Assembly: GCA_045612485.1 (NCBI GenBank)
Contig: JAZKZE010000039.1
Span: forward strand, 1-32,590
Origin: RGIG5327 sp045612485
GTDB taxonomy: Bacteria; Verrucomicrobiota; Lentisphaeria; Victivallales; UBA1829
Reading direction: 5' to 3'
DNA length: 32,590 bases
Each line of letters begins with the position of its first letter. The stretch's first letter is position 1. A program made the position numbers and the translations under genes. The notes under the pieces were generated by a model. The model made no database searches. It was not told the DNA's origin and saw only the letters and a list, made by a program, of their open reading frames with translations. Shown here piece after piece: positions 8,395 through 15,617 of the stretch.

Positions 8395-9015
8395 ATGACA
8401 AAGGGCAGGATCTTCTACGGAGGAACATTTGATCCTGTGCATAACGGGCATATCGCTATTGCGGAATATGTGGGTAAACATTTTCCCGCATATTCCTTAT
8501 TGATCGCCCCTGTATTTGTACCGCCCCATAAAAATCTTTCCGGCTTACTGCCCTTTGAACACCGCTGCATCATGGCGGAAAAAGCCTTTGAAGGAATGAA
8601 TAATATTGAAATATGCGATGTGGAAAAAGAACGGGAGGGAAAATCCTATTCTTTTGATACTCTGCATATCCTGGAGAAAAAATATCCGGGGGAAGAGATT
8701 TGTCTGCTCATCGGCGGGGACAGTCTTCTTCAGCTTCACACCTGGTACCGGGCAAAAGAGCTTGCCAGGGATTTTTCCGTTATTGTGTATCCCCGTCCGG
8801 GTCAGTGCATCACCCCGGAAACTCTTGTGAAAAACTCCTGGACAGAGGAAGAAGCACAGAAACTCTGCTCCTGTGTTCTGGAGGATGTGCCGCTTTTTCC
8901 TGTTTCTTCCACATTCATCCGTTCCCTGTACCGGGAAGGCAGAGCAGGGGAAGCGGAAAAATATATTCCTTCTTCTGTGGCTGAATGTATCCGGAAAAAT
9001 TCTTTTTATACCTGA
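8395..9015 (+). CDS. nadD: Nicotinate-nucleotide adenylyltransferase
   Basis: NadD joins nicotinate mononucleotide and ATP to give deamido-NAD, an essential step of NAD synthesis in the cytoplasm. The 206-residue length is normal. The nucleotidyltransferase signature GGTFDPVHNGH is at residues 9-19 and carries the HxGH-type phosphate-binding histidines. PPHK is at 43-46, the substrate loop HTWYRAKEL is around 115-123, and SSTFIR at 171-176 is the family's conserved ISSTxIR motif. The start follows AGGGGGA and five T. It begins 14 bp after the permease gene and is probably cotranscribed from the promoter at 3351; an additional internal promoter cannot be excluded. It converges on the minus-strand M50 gene with 33 bp between the stops, and I see no terminator in that gap. 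Confidence 0.96.
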   Translation: MTKGRIFYGGTFDPVHNGHIAIAEYVGKHFPAYSLLIAPVFVPPHKNLSGLLPFEHRCIMAEKAFEGMNNIEICDVEKEREGKSYSFDTLHILEKKYPGEEICLLIGGDSLLQLHTWYRAKELARDFSVIVYPRPGQCITPETLVKNSWTEEEAQKLCSCVLEDVPLFPVSSTFIRSLYREGRAGEAEKYIPSSVAECIRKNSFYT

Positions 9016-9048
9016 GGAGTTTTGAAATTACCTCACCCCTCCCCCTCT

Positions 9049-11208
9049 TCAGAAGGAAAATTCTCTGAAGAATACATGAAGTACCGCTCTTCCCATCTCT
9101 TTGGCAAGAATATACTTTTTCTCCACTTCCGCAAGGCCTGTTCTTCCATAGGGGCATTGCATGGGTGCATCCATTTTGATCGTTACGGCATACAAGACAT
9201 TTACCGGGGTGAAATCCTTTGTTTTCCGGTCGGGAAAACAGGCAATGAAACCGCCGGTCTGCTGTACAAGGGTGGAGTCACGGAATTTTACCGCCACCGG
9301 ATTTATGGAGTGGACTCTGCCTGAAAATTCTTCCAGGCTGTCCCGCAGACGCAGAGTAACTTTATCGCCGGGAACAAGTTTATTTACTTCATTATCCCTT
9401 GCATACGCATAAACTTTTTTCTCCGGGGAAACGATGGAACCCAGAACCGTTCCTTTGGGCAGCCATCTTCCGGGGACACCTTCTTTCAATTCCGGAAGAA
9501 AGATCCCCTTTTCCGGAGCTTTCACATTCATGCGGAGCTTTCTTCTTTCCATTTCCTGAAGATAGATCCGGTTTGCCTTCAACCGTTCAAAAACGATCCG
9601 GCTTTCTTTGATCGTTCCGGAATCTCTCCTCACCAGATCCAGTTCTGCCTGATCTCTTGCCGTGGCAATGCGGCTCTTCTGCAAAGCAAAGTCCAGAAGG
9701 GGACTGTGACATTCAAGGATCCTGTCCCCTTTATCCACCTGTATGGGTTCTTCCGTAAGCCTTTCTGAAGCAAAGGCTCCTTCATCCATTGTTACAAGAA
9801 CTTTGTTTTCAGCAGTGATCTCACAGGGCAGATCCAGTGACCAGGGGAAGGGGATAAAGAAAAGGGAAAATACTGCCGCAAGGAGCAGAAGAGTGAAACA
9901 TGCCTTTACTTTGGAAACTTTTTTTCTTGCCGTTCCCAGCAATTTGAGTTCCCGCCAGAGAGGAAGAAGGATCATTGTAAAAAGTTCCAGTCCCATAAGG
10001 ACGATCGCCACCGGCTTGGCAAAGGCAAACTGGAAATAGACCAGAAGGATGATGGAGGTATAAAGAAAGATCCGGTAAATAAAGGAGGCTGCCCCGAAAA
10101 AGTACAAAGCAGCTCCGGAACAATCCCCCGCATCCGGATAGGAACCCAGTCCAAGAAAAAATCTTCTGTTGAAACTTTTCAGATATTCCGAGGAACGGGT
10201 CATAAGGTTTTCAATATTGAGAATATCTGTAAGGATATAATATCCATCGTAACGGATAAAGGGATTGCCGTTGACAAGGAGTGTTCCCAGAGTACTTACC
10301 GCAAAAAGATAGAACATGGTGGATTTTAACGGTCCCGGCGGGGCATAGACCCATACGGCGGCAGCAAGCCCGCCGAAGATAAGTTCACTGATGATCCCGG
10401 CACTGTCACACAACAGTCTCTGATGTCTGGGCAGACGCCAGGAGTCGGTAAGATCTACAAAAAGTCTGGGATAAAATACAATAAAACTTACCCCCATTGC
10501 CCTGACTTTCGCTCCCAATACTTTTGCCGTATAACCGTGAGAAAGTTCATGGATGCTTTTTGTGACCAGAAGTGCCCAGAAATAATTGACCAGACCCGCC
10601 CAGGAGAGGGAATTGATGAAAGAGTTACACGCTTCGTGCCACTGACGGGCAAGCAGAATGTAGCCGCAAAGGGCGGCGATCACAAGAAACATAACGGTAT
10701 ACCGGTTGAAAACAAGTTTTGCCGCCGGTGCTGTTGCTGTAAAAAATCTGTCGGGATAAATGGGCGGCAGCTTGAAGAAAAGATATACGGATGCCGCTCG
10801 GAGAATACGGCTTTTTTCCATTAAAAGTTTATAGGATTCATACTTTTTACCGGTTCTTCCGTATTCCGGGACAAAGAGGGAATTCTGATCCAGAAAAAGT
10901 ATGATGTCGGCAAGTTCTTCTTCTGTGACCGTTAAACCGGCATCGGCGGCTCTCTTCAGAAAGTCCTGCATTTTACAGGGGCTGTCCATCATCTGTATGA
11001 TCCGGCAGGAGTGTTCGGATAGTTTATAATAGGCTTCTGAAAGAGGATCATACAGCATGGCATTTTCCCCATGCTGTCCCGGCGGTATGAATTTTATATC
11101 ACTTCTCAAAGAGCTGATGATATAATCTTTTTTCTGTGTTCCGGCATTTTTCCCGTCTCCGGATAGAGTTTGCGCATTTCCGGAGTATTCTTTTATCTCT
11201 TTATCCAT
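9049..11208 (-). CDS. PqqD-like / M50 metalloprotease / HlyD fusion
   Basis: The 719-residue membrane protein has three parts. Residues about 30-110 resemble a PqqD-type small winged domain (MLYDPLSEAYYKLSEHS). Residues about 165-440 form a multi-helix M50 (site-2 protease) core with HELSH at 220-224 and NGNPFIRYDGYY with Asp321 as the expected third zinc ligand, so the zinc site looks intact. Residues about 460-719 are an HlyD-like adaptor with a split lipoyl domain and coiled coil outside the membrane. The ATG at 11208 is preferred, with AGGCGG upstream; the longer GTG start overlaps the previous stop. It is last in a three-gene operon, 11 bp after the GAF/HlyD gene. Possible roles are export or regulated proteolysis of a secreted peptide or protein. 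No substrate, ATPase or TolC gene is adjacent. Confidence 0.85.
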   Translation of the reverse strand: MDKEIKEYSGNAQTLSGDGKNAGTQKKDYIISSLRSDIKFIPPGQHGENAMLYDPLSEAYYKLSEHSCRIIQMMDSPCKMQDFLKRAADAGLTVTEEELADIILFLDQNSLFVPEYGRTGKKYESYKLLMEKSRILRAASVYLFFKLPPIYPDRFFTATAPAAKLVFNRYTVMFLVIAALCGYILLARQWHEACNSFINSLSWAGLVNYFWALLVTKSIHELSHGYTAKVLGAKVRAMGVSFIVFYPRLFVDLTDSWRLPRHQRLLCDSAGIISELIFGGLAAAVWVYAPPGPLKSTMFYLFAVSTLGTLLVNGNPFIRYDGYYILTDILNIENLMTRSSEYLKSFNRRFFLGLGSYPDAGDCSGAALYFFGAASFIYRIFLYTSIILLVYFQFAFAKPVAIVLMGLELFTMILLPLWRELKLLGTARKKVSKVKACFTLLLLAAVFSLFFIPFPWSLDLPCEITAENKVLVTMDEGAFASERLTEEPIQVDKGDRILECHSPLLDFALQKSRIATARDQAELDLVRRDSGTIKESRIVFERLKANRIYLQEMERRKLRMNVKAPEKGIFLPELKEGVPGRWLPKGTVLGSIVSPEKKVYAYARDNEVNKLVPGDKVTLRLRDSLEEFSGRVHSINPVAVKFRDSTLVQQTGGFIACFPDRKTKDFTPVNVLYAVTIKMDAPMQCPYGRTGLAEVEKKYILAKEMGRAVLHVFFREFSF

Positions 11209-11219
11209 AATGATCCGCC

Positions 11220-12632
11220 TTACAAGCCTCTCCACCACAGGACGAAGCCCCGGAAAAGATAATAGCCCAGAAGTACTTTTTCACCGGTGACACGGGCAAT
11301 TCCCCGCATACCGTAACGCAGACGGGATATATCCGTAAGCATACGCACTTTTACATGATAACTGTAGATATTGCTTTCTGTAAGTTCCGGATAAAAACGG
11401 GAGGAGAGGATCTCCACTTGTATGGGTTCTTCCGGTCTTGTGTGCAGAAAGAGAACGATTTTGGGCTTTCCGGCAAGAACGGAGGCATCTTTTTCATTGA
11501 CCATGACTTCCGCGATCATATCCTTTTCAGAAAGCAGTTCAAACTGTTTTTCTCCAAGATGCAATGCTCTTCCGGCAAGGGCATCGCTGCTGCCGCCTGT
11601 AAGCGCAAGGATCCCGTCGGCAGGAGCTTTTACTATACTGTTTTTCAAATACCATTTTGCTTCCGCTATTGCCACATCCGCCTGCTGGATCTTGTATTGC
11701 AGGACTTTAAGACGCCCCAGTTTTTCCCTGTCTGTGAAAGCAGCTTTGGATTCTGTTTCATACTGCGCCTGTGTTTCCCGTTTCTGGGCGGTTGCGGAGG
11801 CAAGGAGATATTTCATCCGTTCCGTATCATATTCCAGGATACAGTCACCTTTCCGGATCTTGTCGCCGTCATTGAAATAACATTTGCGGATGATACAGTC
11901 AAACCATGCGTAGGAAGCGTGTACAGTGTGGGACTTTACTGCAAATTCAGCAGAAACGGTATGTTCCACCCGGACAGTGAAAAGGGCGGCAATAAAAAGA
12001 AGAAGCAATACAAGCAGAACTCTGCCGAAGGTGATTTTTTTTGAATAACGCAGCATCTGTGAAGCAAAGCCTGCTGTTGTATGACTCCACAATGCGTTTC
12101 CGTAATCCGGGGCGAGCAGTGCTGCAGCCGCAGAGAAATGGCCCGGGCTGTTTTCCCTGTATTCTGTGATCCATAAAAACGGTTCTTTTTCCGACAGAGG
12201 ATTACGGGGGGAAACAAGGGGGATCACTGCAAGGGTTTTCATTTCTGAGAAAATACAGTCTGCCGCATCCGGAACGGATTCCCGGCAGAGATTATATATA
12301 CTGCTGTCTTTTTCCACAAGAAGCGGGCTTCCGTCGGCAGGGAGGTTTTTCATAAAGATCCTGCTCAGTTTTATCATACTGGAAATATATTCCGTATGGG
12401 CATTTGCCGCCGGAAGAGCGTATTCGGCAACAGGGGAACTTTTTCCGCCTCTCTGATCCAGAAGCACCGAACGGTCAAATTGCAGGAGGATACGGGAGTT
12501 GTTGACAATATGGATCCCCAGTGCGGTGAGGTCTTTGCAGGCAAAGGCATCTTTGGTAAGACGCATGACTGCACTGAAGATATGCAGTTTGTTCTTAAGT
12601 TCGCTGATTTCCTGTGAAAGATTGTTTGCCAT
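11220..12632 (-). CDS. GAF-like/HlyD inner-membrane adaptor
   Basis: The 470 residues split at a transmembrane helix (203-221, RVLLVLLLLFIAALFTV). Residues 1-195 face the cytoplasm and look like a GAF-type sensory domain (initial helix, then alternating strands and helices with MKTLAVIPLV). This assignment is by overall pattern and is moderate. Residues 222-470 are a membrane-fusion protein: lipoyl half at about 226-270 (NDGDKIRKGDCILEYD), coiled coil (about 270-330), second lipoyl half (IVKAPADGILAL) and a beta-barrel ending in MRGIARVTGEK. A cytoplasmic sensor on a periplasmic adaptor suggests that export could be gated by a small ligand. It starts 5 bp after the upstream adaptor, with GGGAA before the ATG. 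Confidence 0.85.
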   Translation of the reverse strand: MANNLSQEISELKNKLHIFSAVMRLTKDAFACKDLTALGIHIVNNSRILLQFDRSVLLDQRGGKSSPVAEYALPAANAHTEYISSMIKLSRIFMKNLPADGSPLLVEKDSSIYNLCRESVPDAADCIFSEMKTLAVIPLVSPRNPLSEKEPFLWITEYRENSPGHFSAAAALLAPDYGNALWSHTTAGFASQMLRYSKKITFGRVLLVLLLLFIAALFTVRVEHTVSAEFAVKSHTVHASYAWFDCIIRKCYFNDGDKIRKGDCILEYDTERMKYLLASATAQKRETQAQYETESKAAFTDREKLGRLKVLQYKIQQADVAIAEAKWYLKNSIVKAPADGILALTGGSSDALAGRALHLGEKQFELLSEKDMIAEVMVNEKDASVLAGKPKIVLFLHTRPEEPIQVEILSSRFYPELTESNIYSYHVKVRMLTDISRLRYGMRGIARVTGEKVLLGYYLFRGFVLWWRGL

Positions 12633-12637
12633 AAGAT

Positions 12638-13447
12638 TTATTTCCCGATTTTAAGGAGAATGCCGGACATTCCGGCTTTCATCAGATGATCTTTGTTGTT
12701 CAGAAGGATTTTCACCTCAAAAGTTTCACTTCTGTGATCCGCTTTTCCTGCGATCTCAAAAACGCTTCCTGTGACCTCTTTGCCGGTCTCATTGATCTTT
12801 ACGGTAAACAACTGCCCTCTTTTTGTTCCTGACAGCTGGCTTGTAGGCAGATTCATCACTGCCAGAAGTTGCGTATCGTCAATGATCCCCAGTATGGGCT
12901 GGGAACTTTTTACGGTTTCAAAATCTCTTGCCAGAAGAGCTTCAACGGTTCCATCAAAGGGGGCCTTTACCGTGCAGAAATATAAATTCCGCATGGCATC
13001 GGACTTGGCAACAAGGGCAATACGCAGTTTTTCTTTGGCTACTTCCGCTTCCAGAAGAGATCTTTTCAGTTCAATATCACTTTGCAGCCCATCGGCAAAA
13101 AGTCTCTGATTGTCTTTTGCCTTCTGGTCGGTATATTTTACATGCAGTTCCGCTTCCCTTACTGCGGATTCGGTTTTCAACAGTTCATTTTTATACTTGC
13201 TGTCATCCAGTTTTACAAGAATATCATCTTTTTTGAACCGTTCCCCCATACGGTAATTCTGTTTGAGGATGATTCCTTCGATCTGGGTGGAAAGGACTGC
13301 TTCCCGGAAGGGGAAAAGCACCACCTTTACCGGCAGGGATTCCAGTAGTTCATTTCCTTTGAGAGTAAGTGCCTGTCCTGAAAAAATTCCGGTATAGAAA
13401 AAAAGTCCAAGCAGAAATAGAAAAAGGGGGGGGGGCAATAAACGCAT
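12638..13447 (-). CDS. Periplasmic adaptor subunit with poly-C tract in signal peptide
   Basis: This 269-residue protein opens with a signal peptide (MRLLPPPLFLFLLGLFFYTG, cleavage near SGQA) and continues as an RND/HlyD-type periplasmic adaptor: lipoyl half 1 (about 53-85, GIILKQNYRMGERFKKDDIL), coiled-coil hairpin (about 88-155), lipoyl half 2 (TVKAPFDGTVEALLA) and a beta-barrel with MKAGMSGIL near the end. It is shorter than typical RND adaptors, lacking much of the membrane-proximal domain. It is first in the operon with the GAF/HlyD and M50/HlyD genes, so the three adaptor modules probably assemble together. Codons 5-8 contain ten consecutive C, a likely slippage site. AAGGAT lies 10 bases before the ATG. 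Confidence 0.87.
   Translation of the reverse strand: MRLLPPPLFLFLLGLFFYTGIFSGQALTLKGNELLESLPVKVVLFPFREAVLSTQIEGIILKQNYRMGERFKKDDILVKLDDSKYKNELLKTESAVREAELHVKYTDQKAKDNQRLFADGLQSDIELKRSLLEAEVAKEKLRIALVAKSDAMRNLYFCTVKAPFDGTVEALLARDFETVKSSQPILGIIDDTQLLAVMNLPTSQLSGTKRGQLFTVKINETGKEVTGSVFEIAGKADHRSETFEVKILLNNKDHLMKAGMSGILLKIGK
13426..13435 (-). repeat. Homopolymer C(10) in coding sequence
   Basis: Ten C on the coding strand directly after ATG CGT TTA TTG. The published length keeps the adaptor in frame. Loss of one C would shift into a frame that stops at 13327, ending the protein after about 40 codons. Long C or G tracts at the 5' end of envelope genes are classic contingency sites. Confidence 0.75.
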
Positions 13448-13529
13448 TTGTAAAATATCCTTTTACTGTGATTCCTTACGTGTTTCTGAATATTTTTCCT
13501 GTTTTTTCTTCCGTAAAAGCGGAAAAGAT

Positions 13530-13558
13530 TTGCTAAAATCAAAGGAATACCGTATATT
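13530..13558 (+). promoter_or_regulatory. Candidate truA promoter
   Basis: TTGCTA (13530-13535), a 17-bp spacer and TATATT (13553-13558). Expected initiation near 13565, 38 bases before the truA ATG. No equally good promoter was found for the divergent adaptor operon. Confidence 0.6.
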
Positions 13559-13602
13559 AATACACTCACAGAAACAACCCTTTGATCTTCGGCAGGAACA
13601 TC

Positions 13603-14451
13603 ATGCAATACAATAGCACTTCTAAGGAGATTTTCAACTCCGGAAAAGAGAAATCTCCGGGAAAAATCTTTCCGCAATATTATTACCGGCTGGATTTTTC
13701 TTTCAACGGTACAGAATATTACGGCTGGCAGCGGCAGAGTTGCGGAAATACCGTGCAGGAGGCTATGGAGAATGTTTTACGGAATATCTTCCATAAAGAG
13801 GATCTTGTCCTTACCGGGTGCGGCAGAACGGATACCGGGGTACATGCTCTCAATATGACCGCCTCCTTTCATGTGGATGCAAAGATCCCGCCGGATGAAT
13901 TGAAAAAATGTCTTGAAAAACGTCTGCCCCACGATATTGCCATATTGAATGTGGAAAATCTTCCCCGTTTCAATGCCCATGAGGAAGCTTTGGGAAAGGC
14001 GTATGTCTATACGGTAAAACTGCATGCCTATTCTCTCTTTCTTCCCCAGGGGTGCTGGCCCTGGGTGGAAAAAGGTGATCTGGATGCAGTGAAAGAAGCA
14101 GTAAAGGAGGTTGCCGGAACCCATGACTTTTCCAACTTTTCCGGAAGACCCGCCCCCGACAGCAGAAGAACGGTATTCCGTGCGGAATTTTATGATTTTT
14201 CCCCTATGATCTGTTTTTATTTTTCCGGTAACGGTTTTCTGCATAAAATGGTTCGCAGACTGGTAGGCGGACTGCATGAAGTCTATATGGGAAAGATCTC
14301 CAAAGAGGATTTTATTTCCGCTTTGTATGAAAAAGACTGCCATAAGGTTCAGGAGGTCGCCCCGCCCAAAGGGTTGTATCTCAAAAAAGTCTTTTACAGG
14401 AAGGATGAGTGGAAGGAGGATATTTTACAGCATCCGCCTTTCTTTTATTGA
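13603..14451 (+). CDS. truA: tRNA pseudouridine(38-40) synthase
   Basis: TruA converts uridines 38-40 of the tRNA anticodon arm to pseudouridine. With the ATG at 13603 the protein has 282 residues. The N-terminal extension of about 24 residues before YYRLDFSFNGTEYYGWQRQ is longer than usual. The catalytic motif GCGRTDTGVHA is present, with the nucleophilic Asp at residue 77, and the C-terminal FLHKMVRRLVGGL is the conserved RNA-binding segment. AGGAA lies just upstream of the ATG. An in-frame TTG at 13582 would add seven residues and is less likely. The gene is single, with its own promoter, and ends 3 bp from the stop of the convergent LacI-family gene. Confidence 0.95.
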   Translation: MQYNSTSKEIFNSGKEKSPGKIFPQYYYRLDFSFNGTEYYGWQRQSCGNTVQEAMENVLRNIFHKEDLVLTGCGRTDTGVHALNMTASFHVDAKIPPDELKKCLEKRLPHDIAILNVENLPRFNAHEEALGKAYVYTVKLHAYSLFLPQGCWPWVEKGDLDAVKEAVKEVAGTHDFSNFSGRPAPDSRRTVFRAEFYDFSPMICFYFSGNGFLHKMVRRLVGGLHEVYMGKISKEDFISALYEKDCHKVQEVAPPKGLYLKKVFYRKDEWKEDILQHPPFFY

Positions 14452-14454
14452 TTT

Positions 14455-15429
14455 TTATTGTTCCTGTTCCGGATCGGTAAAAGGGATGGTGGAAAATTCT
14501 TCCGCATTATAGAAGGCGGCTTCCACTTTGAGGAGCTGTTTTTTTCTGTTGGGTTTATTTTTATTCTTTATTTCGTCCAGAAGAAGGCTTACTGCTTTTT
14601 CCGCCGCAAGGGGGATATTGGTCAGCGTTACACATAAAAGAGCTTTATGTGCCAGTTCCCCGTTCCAGTAACCGCAAACGGAGGCAAGAACCGGTTGATA
14701 GAGGGGCTTTTCTTCCAGATGCCGTAAAAAATTTGCTGTGGTGAGATGTCCGTTGAGAACCAGCGCAGGGTATTGTTTTTCCATAAGGAAACGGATGGTC
14801 TTTTTTCTTTCCTCCCTTGAGGAGGTACAGCAGGGAAGAAGAGCAGGCGTAAGGCCGTTATCCTGAAATACTCTTACAAAAATATCCGCTTTTGTATTGG
14901 CAGTATCAAATACTCCCCATACTTTTTTATGTCCTTTTTCCCGGAAGAGTTCCGCAGTTTTCTGCATACCTTTTTCAATATCATGCAGAAGAATATTCTG
15001 AACATCTTTTCCACTGGGTTCGATATAGACAGTGGGGATCATTCCATACGTTTCCGGCAGTGGGATACAGCTTATGATCCCGTCCGGGAGATTCCGGGGA
15101 AAACCTGTTTCCGTACAGACAAGAGTCTGATAGGAATTTTTCGCTGCCATTGTAAGAATATGTTCCGCAAGAAAGGAAAAGTAGCTGTTGGAAAGCTGGG
15201 GGATCACCAGTGCAAGAAGACGGCTCTGTCCTGTTTTCAATGCTCTGCCCAGAGGTGAGGGCGTATAGGAGAGAAGGTCTGCTACCTCAAAGATCCGTTT
15301 TCTGGTTTCCGCAGAAAGACGTGCCGCAAGGGGATGACCATTCAGGCAGAGAGAAACACTGCTTGCAGATACTCCCGCTTTTTCCGCCACCATTTTCAAC
15401 GTGACTTTTTTATCTGTTTTTTCTGCCAT
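14455..15429 (-). CDS. LacI-family transcriptional regulator
   Basis: The 324-residue protein has the LacI helix-turn-helix at residues 9-35 (TLKMVAEKAGVSASSVSLCL), the hinge-helix region with SPLGRALKTG, and a periplasmic-binding-protein-like core from about residue 68 (LLALVIPQLSNSYFSFL) that should bind a sugar effector. The core is divergent; the usual ligand residues cannot be assigned by eye. It starts with AGGAG upstream and is divergent from the glycosyl-hydrolase-like gene at 15618, whose promoter carries a LacI-type palindrome. The simplest reading is a local repressor relieved by a sugar released by, or fed to, that enzyme. No transporter gene accompanies the pair. Confidence 0.9.
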   Translation of the reverse strand: MAEKTDKKVTLKMVAEKAGVSASSVSLCLNGHPLAARLSAETRKRIFEVADLLSYTPSPLGRALKTGQSRLLALVIPQLSNSYFSFLAEHILTMAAKNSYQTLVCTETGFPRNLPDGIISCIPLPETYGMIPTVYIEPSGKDVQNILLHDIEKGMQKTAELFREKGHKKVWGVFDTANTKADIFVRVFQDNGLTPALLPCCTSSREERKKTIRFLMEKQYPALVLNGHLTTANFLRHLEEKPLYQPVLASVCGYWNGELAHKALLCVTLTNIPLAAEKAVSLLLDEIKNKNKPNRKKQLLKVEAAFYNAEEFSTIPFTDPEQEQ

Positions 15430-15458
15430 ATTTCCAAGCTCCTACTTTTTATTCTGAT

Positions 15459-15486
15459 AACATAGCATTTTTCCTGCTGTTTTCAA
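15459..15486 (-). promoter_or_regulatory. Candidate promoter of the LacI-family gene
   Basis: On the minus strand, TTGAAA (15486-15481), a 16-bp spacer and TATGTT (15464-15459). It lies 30 bases upstream of the regulator ATG. Confidence 0.5.
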
Positions 15487-15537
15487 TCCCCTGTGAGCAA
15501 ATATTTATATAAGGTTCAAAGAAAAGCCTTTTTTTTC

Positions 15538-15565
15538 TTGACTTTTCAGATATTGCTGTTATATT
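15538..15565 (+). promoter_or_regulatory. Promoter of the glycosyl-hydrolase-like gene
   Basis: TTGACT (15538-15543), a 16-bp spacer and TATATT (15560-15565). Initiation would fall near 15572, immediately before the operator palindrome. Confidence 0.65.
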
Positions 15566-15572
15566 GAGTATA

Positions 15573-15588
15573 GTTAAATCGTTTTAAC
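15573..15588. promoter_or_regulatory. LacI-family operator
   Basis: GTTAAATCGTTTTAAC is an almost perfect 16-bp palindrome with a central CG (only positions 7 and 10 break symmetry), the standard form of LacI-family operators. It lies at the predicted transcription start, where a bound repressor would block initiation. The divergent regulator at 14455 is the obvious ligand. Confidence 0.75.
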
Positions 15589-15617
15589 AAAAATTATCAC
15601 AGGGAAAGGATGAAGAA

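Noticed and set aside
11209..11238. GTG start for the M50/HlyD gene
   Set aside because: It would overlap the previous stop and precede a better ATG with an upstream AGGCGG.
13327..13677. 116-codon minus-strand ORF across the truA and adaptor starts
   Set aside because: It overlaps two real gene starts in other frames. It is useful only as the frame entered after slippage at the C tract.
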